Assembly: GCF_020829595.1 (NCBI RefSeq)
Contig: NZ_JAIVFW010000030.1
Location: 1-64,000, forward strand
Length of the DNA stretch: 64,000 nucleotides
Source: Nostoc sp. CHAB 5844
GTDB taxonomy: Bacteria; Cyanobacteriota; Cyanobacteriia; Cyanobacteriales; Nostocaceae
Reading direction: 5' to 3'
Shown here: positions 12,014 to 21,100 of the stretch, in pieces
Layout: every line of letters begins with the position of its first letter
Numbering within the stretch: position 1 is the stretch's first letter
Translations under genes and position numbers: made by a program
Notes under the pieces: generated by a model
Database searches by the model: none
What the model was told of the DNA's origin: nothing
Seen by the model: only the letters and a program-made list of their open reading frames with translations

Positions 12014-12871
12014 TTACTGAGTCGGTTGTTGCTGTAGAGCAGCTTGAATGCGGGGCAGTTCCAAAAATTTCTTTGTATCAGCTAGTAGACGTTCACCCCA
12101 AAGATTTTCCTTGAGGAAATCCAAATCAGCATAGCGCTGATCGATGCGTAAAGCTGCTTCTCCCAATGTCAGACTTTGTTGACGATCGCCTTTGGTATAT
12201 AGCGCCACGGCTAAGGCCAATAAAGGTTCTGCGGCTTGTTTATCAATAGATACAGCCGTTTGCCATTGTTTAATTGCTGCATCAGCATTACCCTGTTCGT
12301 ATTGGATTAAGCCAATGTTATTAATTGCTGCCCAGAATTTTTTATCTTGGGCTACTGCCTGATTGTACTGCGCGATCGCCTCTGGTAATTTACCCAGCAT
12401 ATAGTAGGCGTTACCTAAATCAAACAACGCTTCTGAGTCATTCGGTTTAAGCTTTAAACCTGCTTGATAATTAGCGATCGCCACATCGTACTTTTTCTGT
12501 TGAAAATTAACCGAACCCATAGCGAAAAAAACGTCGGAGTTTTTGGGGTTGAGCGATTGTGCCTTTTGCAAAGCGGCAAGCGCTGGCTCAAATTCCCGAT
12601 TTTGTAAATGCAAACCACCCAATAGAAGCCATACTTTATCATTTTTGGGAGCCAGTTGGCTTGCCAACCGCGCTCGCGGTAAGGCTAAATCAATCTGCTG
12701 AAATTGAGCTAGTTGCGCTGCCTCTTGTGCTAAAATCAGCCCTTGCTTTTCCAACTTGGCTGGATCTAATTGCAGCGTATGGGGAATTAGTGCCTGCGCG
12801 TGAGCAACTTTGGGCATACTCAACAAACTACAGGCCACCAGAAATGAAATTAAACGAACGTGTTTAGGCAC
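12014..12871 (-). CDS. Exported tetratricopeptide-repeat protein
   Basis: A 285-aa protein starting at GTG 12869-12871; AAGAGG lies 7 bases upstream and decides this start over a TTG 21 bases earlier. The N-terminus PKHVRLISFLVACSLLSMPKVAHAQ is a signal peptide, probably cut at AHA|Q. It also contains LVAC, which could act as a lipobox, though it is close to the N-terminus. The mature part is about five TPR units of 34 residues (NSDVFFAMGSVNFQQKKYDVAIANYQAGLKL is typical; others follow). TPRs are scaffolds, so the partner is unknown. It is convergent with the repeat block and divergent from the TetR gene. Confidence 0.8.
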   Translation of the reverse strand: MPKHVRLISFLVACSLLSMPKVAHAQALIPHTLQLDPAKLEKQGLILAQEAAQLAQFQQIDLALPRARLASQLAPKNDKVWLLLGGLHLQNREFEPALAALQKAQSLNPKNSDVFFAMGSVNFQQKKYDVAIANYQAGLKLKPNDSEALFDLGNAYYMLGKLPEAIAQYNQAVAQDKKFWAAINNIGLIQYEQGNADAAIKQWQTAVSIDKQAAEPLLALAVALYTKGDRQQSLTLGEAALRIDQRYADLDFLKENLWGERLLADTKKFLELPRIQAALQQQPTQ

Positions 12872-13006
12872 ACTACCGCCTCTTACCCACAAATCAAATA
12901 ATCTGTCAACTAGCTTAAACGATCTCTACTTTAGGCAACAGGCAAAGTTTACAGTCGTTAGCGCTGGCTGTATTCATCACCTTAGCTTAATTGAGTGGAA
13001 AGTGCT

Positions 13007-13060
13007 GAGGAGCCACTGCGTTGCGGAGGTTACCTCCGTTGTAGCAAGTGGCGTTGCTGA
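13007..13060. repeat. Modular dispersed repeat, short copy
   Basis: GAGGAGCCACTGCGTTGCGG, the small hairpin GGAGGTTACCTCC, then TAGCAAGTGGCGTTGCTG. This is a minimal form of the family, with the two ends (GAGCCACTGC and CAAGTGGCG) that are complementary over GCCACT/AGTGGC. The 12872-13170 spacer otherwise shows no gene. Confidence 0.75.
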
Positions 13061-13170
13061 ATGAAGTATAATAACATTTCCTCCTGCCTCCTGCCTTCTG
13101 CCTCATGCTATACAAGTATTGACATCAGCCTTAACCAAGCATAAATTCGTAAGTGTGTAATTACTAATTT

Positions 13171-13800
13171 ATGGCGCGTAAACCGAAAATTACTAATCAG
13201 CAAATTTTAGAAGCTGCCCGCGAAGTGTTTCTTCAGCAAGGTTTTGGCGGTTCAACTGTAGAAATTGCCCAACTAGCTGGTATTTCTGAGGCTTCAATTT
13301 TCAAGCGCTTTTCTACAAAAGAAGAATTATTCTTCGCGGCTATGGGTCTTCCTGAAAGACCTTTGTGGATAAAAGAACTAGAAAACTTATGCGGTACAGG
13401 TAATCTCAAAGAAAACCTGATTCAGGTATGTCTTCAGATTTTAGAATTTTACAGTGAAGTGCTGCCCCGCTTTATGATGCTGTGTTCTCGTGGCAACACC
13501 CTCCCAGAACCTTGTAATAGAACCCAACAGGGGCCCATGCAAGATGTTAAAGTGCTAACTTCCTTTTTAGAGCGAGAAATTAGCCTCAGTAGATTGCGTC
13601 CTATTAATACCAAAATAGTTGCTCATATCTTAGTAGGAACCCTAATGAACTACGTTCTCTTAGAGCAGATACCACTCTCTCAACCTAGGTGTGCAACTGA
13701 ACTTGTCAAAGACTTTGATTGCGAAAATCAATCAAATGTAGTGTTTTCATGGGTTCAGAGTCTTATAGAAGCCATCTGGGTAGGTATCGCACCTATTTAG
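13171..13800 (+). CDS. TetR/AcrR family transcriptional regulator
   Basis: A 209-aa DNA-binding repressor-type protein. The N-terminal HTH is complete: ITNQQILEAAREVFLQQGFG, then STVEIAQLAGISEASIFKRF, followed by the conserved KEELFFAAM. The C-terminal ligand/dimer domain (about residues 60-209) is divergent, as usual in the family, so the ligand is unknown. No target operon is adjacent: the next gene in the same direction (pentapeptide protein, 185 bases on) is the nearest candidate. No operator-like palindrome was recognised at its own promoter. Confidence 0.85.
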   Translation: MARKPKITNQQILEAAREVFLQQGFGGSTVEIAQLAGISEASIFKRFSTKEELFFAAMGLPERPLWIKELENLCGTGNLKENLIQVCLQILEFYSEVLPRFMMLCSRGNTLPEPCNRTQQGPMQDVKVLTSFLEREISLSRLRPINTKIVAHILVGTLMNYVLLEQIPLSQPRCATELVKDFDCENQSNVVFSWVQSLIEAIWVGIAPI

Positions 13801-13985
13801 GTTGATGGAGTTTTCCTAACTAAATAAATATATGGCATTAAAAAATATACCTTAAGAGAAAGATTAAAACTTTTGACTAAAATTTTTAAGATTTGTCAGA
13901 GCGATCGCACTGTGCCTAATCCTACCTATTAGCCGTTAACATAAAACAGCTGTTGAACTGAGTCTACTGGGGCAAAATAGAAAGC

Positions 13986-15332
13986 ATGGCAATTGAATCT
14001 AACTCTCACAATCGACCAACCCCAGAACCTTTACCCGAACAGGAGCCAGACGATTTCGATAGTGGCTCTAGCGAGGATCACTTAAGTCCAGAAGCACTGA
14101 CAACACAACAGGCTCTAGCCGCGATTTCATCTTTGCAATCGTCGCAGAATACAGCAGCGTTGCAACAAGCCCGTTCTAGTATGCAGCACCGACCTGCTGA
14201 TCAATTGACAGTTAAGCCAAGAGCATTATTGCTAACAATAGCCGCGATCGCACTCACTTTCCTAGGAGTCATTCTGAATAACTGGATTGTCGGGATTGTC
14301 GGAACCTTGCTGACTTTGCTGTTATCTCTGGCAATGCTATTCCCTTGGTTGCAATATGTCCTCAAGGAATGGTTTACACCAGAAGACAGAACCTTGTTTG
14401 TCGGTTTATTAGGACTAATAGCAGCCATTGTCGGCTTGATCAAATTTTCTGGTATAGGCGATCGCCTACTAATTTTAGGGCGCAAAATCAACTGGGACGC
14501 TTTTGGGACGTTAGCAGAATGGTTTGGAGCGTTAGGTCAAATTTTAATCGCCATTATTGCTGTTTACGTAGCGTGGCGACAGTACGTGATTTCTAAAGAC
14601 CTGACGATTCAACAAAATCTGCTGACAGTTCAACAAAATATTATTACTCAGCAGCAAACAATAGATTCTTATTTCCAAGGTATTTCTGACTTGGTGTTAG
14701 ATGAAGAAGGATTATTAGAAGACTGGCCGCAAGAAAGAGCGATTGCCGAAGGTCGCACAGCCGCGATTTTTAGTAGTGTTGATGGCAGTGGCAAAGCCAA
14801 AATTCTCCGCTTTCTTTCTCGTTCCAAATTGTTGACACCCTTAAAACGCGATCGGCGCTTAGGGCGGGCGATTCTTAACGGCATGGGTGGTTATGCAGAA
14901 GACCGTCTAGAAGGTGTGCGCGTCATTGATTTAGGCGTAATGTTAGCCGCAGCTGACCTTTCTGGTACAGATTTGCGTTGGACTGATCTTAGCGAAGCTA
15001 ATCTTGTCCGTGCTAACCTGAGTGCGTGTGACTTGGTAAAAGCCAACCTCTCCCGCACCATTCTATATGATGCCAATCTCAGCGGTGCTGACCTGAATGG
15101 AGCGCGTCTATTTTATGGCTCTTTAGAAAAAGCCTTGCCCCGCAGTCGTACAGAACCACCAAATTACGAAACTGGTGAACGCACTGGGGCTGTTGTTGAA
15201 AATGCTGATTTCACCGATGTTCAACGGATGTCTGAGGCTAACCGTTACTACTGCTGTGCTTGGGGCGGTGAAAAAACAAGAGCCACCATTCCTGGTGGTT
15301 GTGAAGGTATTGCCAATCTGTTGGGGCGATAG
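13986..15332 (+). CDS. Membrane-anchored pentapeptide-repeat protein
   Basis: A 448-aa protein. Residues 1-75 are acidic, Pro/Gln-rich and probably disordered. About four hydrophobic segments follow between residues 80 and 205 (LLLTIAAIALTFLGVIL, IVGTLLTLLLSLAMLF, LFVGLLGLIAAIVGLI, ILIAIIAVYVAWRQYV). A coiled-coil-like QQNLLTVQQNIITQQQ stretch and a conserved region GRTAAIFSSVDGSGKAKILRFL come next. The pentapeptide repeats (A(D/N)LSGTDLRWTDLSEANLVRANLS pattern) span about 315-385. The tail contains Cys residues (YYCCAW, GGCEG). The repeats form a right-handed quadrilateral beta helix. The function is unknown; similar proteins are common in cyanobacteria. Confidence 0.8.
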   Translation: MAIESNSHNRPTPEPLPEQEPDDFDSGSSEDHLSPEALTTQQALAAISSLQSSQNTAALQQARSSMQHRPADQLTVKPRALLLTIAAIALTFLGVILNNWIVGIVGTLLTLLLSLAMLFPWLQYVLKEWFTPEDRTLFVGLLGLIAAIVGLIKFSGIGDRLLILGRKINWDAFGTLAEWFGALGQILIAIIAVYVAWRQYVISKDLTIQQNLLTVQQNIITQQQTIDSYFQGISDLVLDEEGLLEDWPQERAIAEGRTAAIFSSVDGSGKAKILRFLSRSKLLTPLKRDRRLGRAILNGMGGYAEDRLEGVRVIDLGVMLAAADLSGTDLRWTDLSEANLVRANLSACDLVKANLSRTILYDANLSGADLNGARLFYGSLEKALPRSRTEPPNYETGERTGAVVENADFTDVQRMSEANRYYCCAWGGEKTRATIPGGCEGIANLLGR

Positions 15333-15357
15333 TCAGACCATTTTAGATTTTGCGAAA

Positions 15358-15430
15358 AGTTGAGCCAGTGCCTTGGGGAGACAGTGCCGTGGTGTTAACG
15401 TAGCGCTCTTCGACGCAGGAGCGTCGGCAG
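15358..15430. repeat. Modular dispersed repeat copy
   Basis: GTTGAGCCAGTGCCTTGGGG, AACGTAGCGCTCTTCGACGC and GGAGCGTCGGCAG are modules of the same family as R1/R2. It lies just after the pentapeptide gene. Confidence 0.65.
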
Positions 15431-15566
15431 TTTAATGAACATGATGGCATTGAGAAGTGAAATCAGGTTTCTTTCTGATTGAGGATTTTTTTCCTGTTTC
15501 CTTATGGTAGAGCTTGCATAAGTTAGTGGGAAGCCATCTTGTGAGTTATGCCAATCCTTGATAGCA

Positions 15567-15794
15567 GTAAACAGTGAACAGTAAACAGGCTAGAAAGCTA
15601 TCCATAGGATGGAACCGATATTGTAGAAATCACGTCTCTGCGGCCAGTAGCATTGCGTAAATTTACAGTTATCAGTAAACAGTGATGTATTTATTCTTGG
15701 GTCAGAGTGCCTCATAATATGGTGCTAGGCGTTGGTGCGCTGCAACTTCACACTATAGGCTTTGATTACTGATAACTGTTGACTGTTCACTGAT
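15567..15794. repeat. Heptamer-type repeat block with inverted arms
   Basis: ACAGTGAACAGTAAACAG at 15569-15586 and CAGTTATCAGTAAACAGTG at 15665-15683 face the reverse-orientation TACTGATAACTGTTGACTG near 15767-15785. The last two can form a long imperfect stem enclosing about 80 bases. This fills most of the gap between the pentapeptide gene and the small secreted protein. Confidence 0.55.
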
Positions 15795-15882
15795 TTAACA
15801 TACAATGCTCAGTTTGGAAACTTCGATTCATCAAGGTGGCATCTACAGATAACGCGATCGCAAATTGTTCGCTGAGGTTTGT

Positions 15883-16101
15883 ATGCATAGGATAATTTGC
15901 ATTGGACTGATGGCATTACCTGCTTATCTGTACAATGCGGAACCCAGTTTAGCTAAGAGTGGTGATGTGCCAATTTTCACCACTAATTTCATCGGCCACA
16001 GTCATAGTATAAATACTCAACCAAATCTAGCGTTGTGGCAAATATCCTCTAGAGAAGATCAAACAGGAGATTGTCTGCGATACGGTCGGTGTAGGGATTA
16101 A
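15883..16101 (+). CDS. Small secreted protein of unknown function
   Basis: A 72-aa frame. MHRIICIGLMALPAYLYNAEPSLAKSG is a plausible signal peptide with cleavage near SLA|K. The mature part is short and polar, ending GDCLRYGRCRD with two Cys. I choose the ATG at 15883 because GAGG lies 5-6 bases upstream; a TTG six codons earlier is also open. I do not recognise a family. A HIP1 site lies just upstream. It could be a real small exported protein or a fortuitous frame. The signal-peptide shape and good ribosome site argue for the former. Confidence 0.45.
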   Translation: MHRIICIGLMALPAYLYNAEPSLAKSGDVPIFTTNFIGHSHSINTQPNLALWQISSREDQTGDCLRYGRCRD

Positions 16102-16152
16102 TAGGCAGGCAAAATCTTGGGGATGAAATCTGAGTTGAGGCGTTTTATTAGT

Positions 16153-16370
16153 TAGGACTTACGCAGGTGTCATAATTTTTTTCGTTGAGGCTGTCAATAG
16201 TCAACCCTTCGGCTAGGCTCAGGGCAAGTGGTCAATAGTCCAAAAACCTTTATTTTTGAACGCCAGTCGTGTGACTGTCGGGAAACCCGCCCACAGCACT
16301 GTCTCCCCAAAGCACTGGCTTCTCTGCGCCTCTGCGGTTTGATTCTTTCGTGACTAGTGCGTAAGTCCTA
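16153..16370. mobile_element. MITE-like element with 13-bp perfect terminal inverted repeats
   Basis: The ends are TAGGACTTACGCA (16153-16165) and TGCGTAAGTCCTA (16358-16370), perfect complements. The 218-bp element has no ORF. Its interior carries a dispersed-repeat module (16255-16320, with CTGTCGGGAAACCCGCCC and CACTGTCTCCCC) and the CTCTGCGCCTCTGCGG repeat. The termini begin and end with TA, as expected for a Tc1/mariner-IS630-type element inserting at TA. The transposase that would move it is not in the window. Confidence 0.7.
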
Positions 16371-16805
16371 CAAATATAATTACTATATTTTATTTGAGTA
16401 GAAAATATAAATACTGCACGTAATTAACTATTTTTAGCTTGGTTTAAAGTATAAATGCTACTAAACAAACTATGGCAATTATATTTGATTTATCAACTGT
16501 TTGTAGAGTACAGAGAGTAGAGAGTGGTGAGTTAAGAGTAGATTTGTTGGGAAATCTACACAGACTACTATATATTCATTGTTTTAAATAAAATAAATAG
16601 GGCTAGATATTCTCTTAGGCAAGGAAGAAGAATCCTCCTGTGTGATATAAAAAAAGAAATCTAAACTAATTTTTAAGAAAAGTGCGAGTTCAGCCAATAA
16701 TTCTCAGTGAAATTTATTGGCTAAATGCATAAATTAACTAAAAGAAATATATTTACTTAGCAGGTGGCACTATCCCTATTGTTAACAGAGTGAATTAGAT
16801 TAGTT
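16371..16805. other. AT-rich leader before the NTPase operon
   Basis: About 430 bases with no coding frame. It contains short direct repeats such as AGTACAGAGAGTAGAGAGTGG (split TAGAG units near 16506-16527) and is very AT-rich. It presumably holds the promoter of the two-gene NTPase operon. I see no clear operator. Confidence 0.35.
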
Positions 16806-18140
16806 ATGCCTTTAGATTTAGAAAGATTTTATCAGGCTTGTAATCCTAGTCGACCTCTAGTGATGGGAGATGCAAGCGATCGCCGCTATTATATAGATTT
16901 TGCTGCGGTGCGGGGTGGCAAAATCATTGAAGCTTTGCTACGGACAATTACGCGAATTTCCCCAGATACGCCCACTTGTCAGTTGTTTACTGGACATCTG
17001 GGTTGTGGAAAATCCACAGAATTGTTGCGTCTAAAAGCCGAGTTAGAAGAGCAAAAATTTCATGTAGTTTATTTTGAGTCTACCCATGTCTTAGAAATGG
17101 CAGACGTAGATGTGACAGATATTTTACTAGCGATCGCAGGTCAAGTCAGCGAAAGTCTCGAAGCAAATAAAATCCGGCTCAAGCCTACCTACTTCGCAAA
17201 ATTGTTTACAGAAGTTGTCGATTTTTTACAAACACCAATCGACCTAGGAGTAGAAGCAGAATTATCTGTCGGCATAGCTAAAATCACCGCCAAAACGAAA
17301 GAAAGTCCCCAACTGCGGCGGCGCTTAAGAGACTACCTCGAACCGCGTACTCAAAATATTTTGCAATCAATCAATAAAGAACTACTAGAACGTGCAACTA
17401 AAGAACTTAAGAACCAAGGTAAAAAAGGTTTAGTAGTAATTATTGATAACTTAGATCGGGTGGCAATTCGTCCTTTACCATCTGGGCGATCGCTGCCAGA
17501 ATATTTATTTATTGAACGCGGTGAGCAACTACGCAAACTGGAGTGTCATTTAGTTTACACTATCCCCCTATCTTTAATCTTCTCCAACGATAGTGCCGAA
17601 CTTCAGCATCGTTTGGGTGGTGGCGTAGCGCCAAAAGTTTTACCAATGATACCCGTGCGTCTGCGTTCTGGGGAAATATTTAATCAAGGGTTAACACTGA
17701 TGCGGCAAATGGTGTTAGCTAGAGCCTTTCCTGACATCGACCCTAGCGATCAGTTAGGCTTAACTACAGAGATATTTGATAACCTGGAAACTTTAGATCG
17801 ATTGTGCCTAATTAGCGGTGGTCATGTCCGCGATTTACTAGGATTATTGTTCGACTGTCTGAGAGAACAAGACCCACCTTTTGAGCGCGACTGCGTAGAA
17901 CTAGTGATTCAACGCCAAAGAGACTACCGCGCTCACGCCATCGACTCCCATGAGTGGGAACTAATTTTTCAGGTGGTACAACAGCAAAGAGTCGGAGGTG
18001 ATATCGCCTATCACGCCCTCTTACGTAGCTTGTTTGTCTTTGAATATCGTGATCATCGAGGAGCTTGGTTTGCTGTCAACCCAGTTATAGCAGAGACGCA
18101 AAAATTTAAATCATGGTTGAACACACACAAGCAGACATAA
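16806..18140 (+). CDS. P-loop ATPase, first gene of an NTPase/STAND-WD40 operon
   Basis: A 444-aa cytosolic ATPase. Walker A is GHLGCGKS (residues 63-70, Lys69) and Walker B is VVIIDNLD (Asp214). RRLRDYLEPRTQNILQSINKEL precedes Walker B. A later GGHVRDLLGLLFDCL block resembles the sensor/winged-helix part of AAA/ORC-STAND-like ATPases. It starts MPLDLERFYQACNPSRPLVMGDASDRRYY, a conserved opening I associate with cyanobacterial 'ATP-binding protein' genes of unknown role. Its 3' end overlaps the next gene by 28 bases, so the two are almost certainly co-translated. No transmembrane or signal segment is seen. The biochemical role is unknown. Confidence 0.8.
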   Translation: MPLDLERFYQACNPSRPLVMGDASDRRYYIDFAAVRGGKIIEALLRTITRISPDTPTCQLFTGHLGCGKSTELLRLKAELEEQKFHVVYFESTHVLEMADVDVTDILLAIAGQVSESLEANKIRLKPTYFAKLFTEVVDFLQTPIDLGVEAELSVGIAKITAKTKESPQLRRRLRDYLEPRTQNILQSINKELLERATKELKNQGKKGLVVIIDNLDRVAIRPLPSGRSLPEYLFIERGEQLRKLECHLVYTIPLSLIFSNDSAELQHRLGGGVAPKVLPMIPVRLRSGEIFNQGLTLMRQMVLARAFPDIDPSDQLGLTTEIFDNLETLDRLCLISGGHVRDLLGLLFDCLREQDPPFERDCVELVIQRQRDYRAHAIDSHEWELIFQVVQQQRVGGDIAYHALLRSLFVFEYRDHRGAWFAVNPVIAETQKFKSWLNTHKQT

Positions 18141-21100
18141 AATCTGCCAACGAGCGGGCGTTGCGGAGTTTAAGCAGAGCGATTTCCCTTTCACGGGGAC
18201 AATTCTCTGTAGTTTTGGTGTGTTGCAACTATCGCGTTTTGCAAGAGCAAATACTGCAACAACTAGAAGTTTTTTCTCTCGGTTCAATACCAAAACTAGT
18301 TTTACCCCACAATGCGAGAAGTCTTTACAGTGCTATTCACTTTCAACTACGCGCCGATGAGCAACAACCATCCGCATTAAATATCTTGGGTTTAGAGTCA
18401 GTAGAGCGTATTGATGACTTACTCAGTTCTATTAATCAAATCCGCGATGAATTTCCTAAACGTCATCCATTCCCGATGATTTTTTGGGTAAATGATGAGG
18501 TATTGCAAAAAGTAGTGCGTTTAGCCCCAGATTTTGCGAGTTGGGCGGCGACACCAATTCGCTTTGAAATGACGACAACCCAGTTGCAAGAATTTTTGCG
18601 CCAGGAAACAGACTCGCTATTCGCTACAGTTTTACCTACACAGCATCAAGATGCTCAAGGTACAGAGCAAGATTCTACCTTAGAGCAAATGTGGGAACAT
18701 AACGATGAACTCCACTTTGCAATTCAGGAATTGCGGCATCGTGGTATTACCTTAGAACCAGAATTATATGCCAGTTTAGAATTTGTCTTTGGTTTAGATA
18801 ATTATGTGAGCGATCGCATTCAAAGAGCCTTAACCCATTTTCAGCAAAGCTTGGGAGTTTGGCAACAATTAGCACTAGAAAGCGAATCAGAAAATTTTAA
18901 CCAAACAATTCCTAATACCTGGAATACAGAATTAGATATCCTCAGCAACCACACTTCACCTTTAGTCCGCCAAGGAGTATTACTCTATTATTTGGGGTTA
19001 TGTTATATCCGCCTCGCCGAGCAAAATCAGATTGAAAATCGCCGCTGTTGGGATGAATCTAAATCTTATTTACAACAATCATGTAATGTTTTACAGTTGG
19101 CGCAGCGACCTGATATAGTTGCCGAATTTATTAGTCAACTGGCTGAAGTTTTGGAACATCTGCAAGAGTGGTCAGAATTGCAGACTGTGGCGCAAAAGTC
19201 TTTAGAGTTGCATCAAATTTATGGTAGTCAAATTCAACTCGCTTGTGACTATGGTTTTCTAGCGCAAGTCGCCTTGCAGCAGTCACGGTGGATGCAAGCG
19301 AGTATTTTAGCGCATGTATCTTTGTTGAAATTAGGAGAAGCCCAAAGACATGGCGCTTCTCATCAGTATTTATTTCCCTTGTTGCTGGCGCAAATTTATT
19401 ATTTAATCTTGGCAGAAGCACAGCAAAGTTTAGGCGACCATCAAGTTGCCAACGAATATTTAGATAAAGCGGCTAAAGAACTGCCGAATGCCTTAGAAAA
19501 CAGCGCCCATCAATATAATGCCCATCGTTATATTCGCTTGTTACGGATACTGCGATCGCTTTATTTTGCCGCTGGGCGATATCTAGAAGCTTACACTATC
19601 AGACAAAAACGGCGTTCTGTTGAGCAGCAATACGGCTTTCGGGCTTTCATTGGTGCGGGACGCTTGCAACCCCAAAGACAAGCAACTAACCCAGCCTTAA
19701 TGTCCCCTTTTGGTAGTAGTAGTGTCGCCTTAGAAATTGCTGCTTCCGGTCGAGAAGGCGATATTAATAACTTAATTGGCAAAATTAGCCGCGCCGACCA
19801 AAAGCTGATGGTGATTCACGGTCAGTCAGGTGTAGGTAAAAGTTCCACCGTCAGCGCAGGATTAGTACCAGCATTACAAAATCGTACCGTTGGCGATCAA
19901 ATTGCCGTGCCTGTAGTCATCCAAGTTTACACAGATTGGGTGCGGGAATTTGGTAAAGCTTTAACTGAGGCGATGTCTCAAATTAAGGGAGCAGTGATGG
20001 AAGTCACGACATCCGACCTCAATATACCTACAACTACAACTGCTATTCTCGGAAAATTAACCGAAAATGCGAATAATCATTTAATTACAGTTTTAATTTT
20101 TGACCAATTTGAAGAATTTTTCTTTACTTGTAATCAGTTAGCACAAAGGCAAAATTTTGATAGATTTTTGCGAGATTGCTTGAATATTTCCTTCGTAAAA
20201 ATTGTTTTTTCATTACGAGAAGATTATTTACATCGTTTATTAGAATTTAAAAATCTATCAGCCTTAGAAGCAATTGACTATAATATTCTCGACAAAAATA
20301 TTCGTTATCAATTAAATAATTTTTCACCGGAATATGCCAAAGTCATCATTCAAAAGTTAACAGAACGTTCGCAGATGCACTTAGAACCTGCGTTAATTGA
20401 TGCTTTGGTCGAAGATTTATCAGCAGACCTCGGAGAAGTTAGACCGATTGAACTGCAAGTTGTCGGCGCACAACTGCAAGATGAACGAATTAATACTTTA
20501 GAGCAATATCAACCATATCGACCAAACAAACTGATTGAGCGTTATATTAAAGAATTAATTAAAGACTGCGGCCCTGAAAATGAACGAGCAGCTTTACTAG
20601 TGTTATATTTACTTACAGATGAAACTAATCAAAGACCTTTTAAAACTCGTGCAGAATTAGCTACAGAAATTGCCGAATTAGAAGATGCAGGTAAATTAGA
20701 ATTAGTTTTAGACATTTTAGTAAGCTCTGGGTTAGTAGTGCTATTTCCTGATGTGCCAGAGCGATATCAATTAATTCATGATTACTTAGTAGACTTGATT
20801 CGTTACTTGCAAGAACAAGAATCAAGTTTACAAGCTAAACTCGATCAGTTACGTCGCAAAGTTGATCAAAGTGAATCTGAAATTAAACGGCTCAAAAGCG
20901 AACTTCGGCAAAAAAAGCAACAAGCTAGACTCCCAGAAGTTCAACCCCAGCAAGGATTAGATTTAGTCACAGAATTGCGGGAGCTACGCAAGCGCGAAGA
21001 ATTAAGTCAGTTGGAAATTGAGCAATTAAGATCTGTGCTGAAAGAAAAAGAATTAACAGCACAACTAGTAGAAACTAAAGAGAAACAACAACTCAACGAA

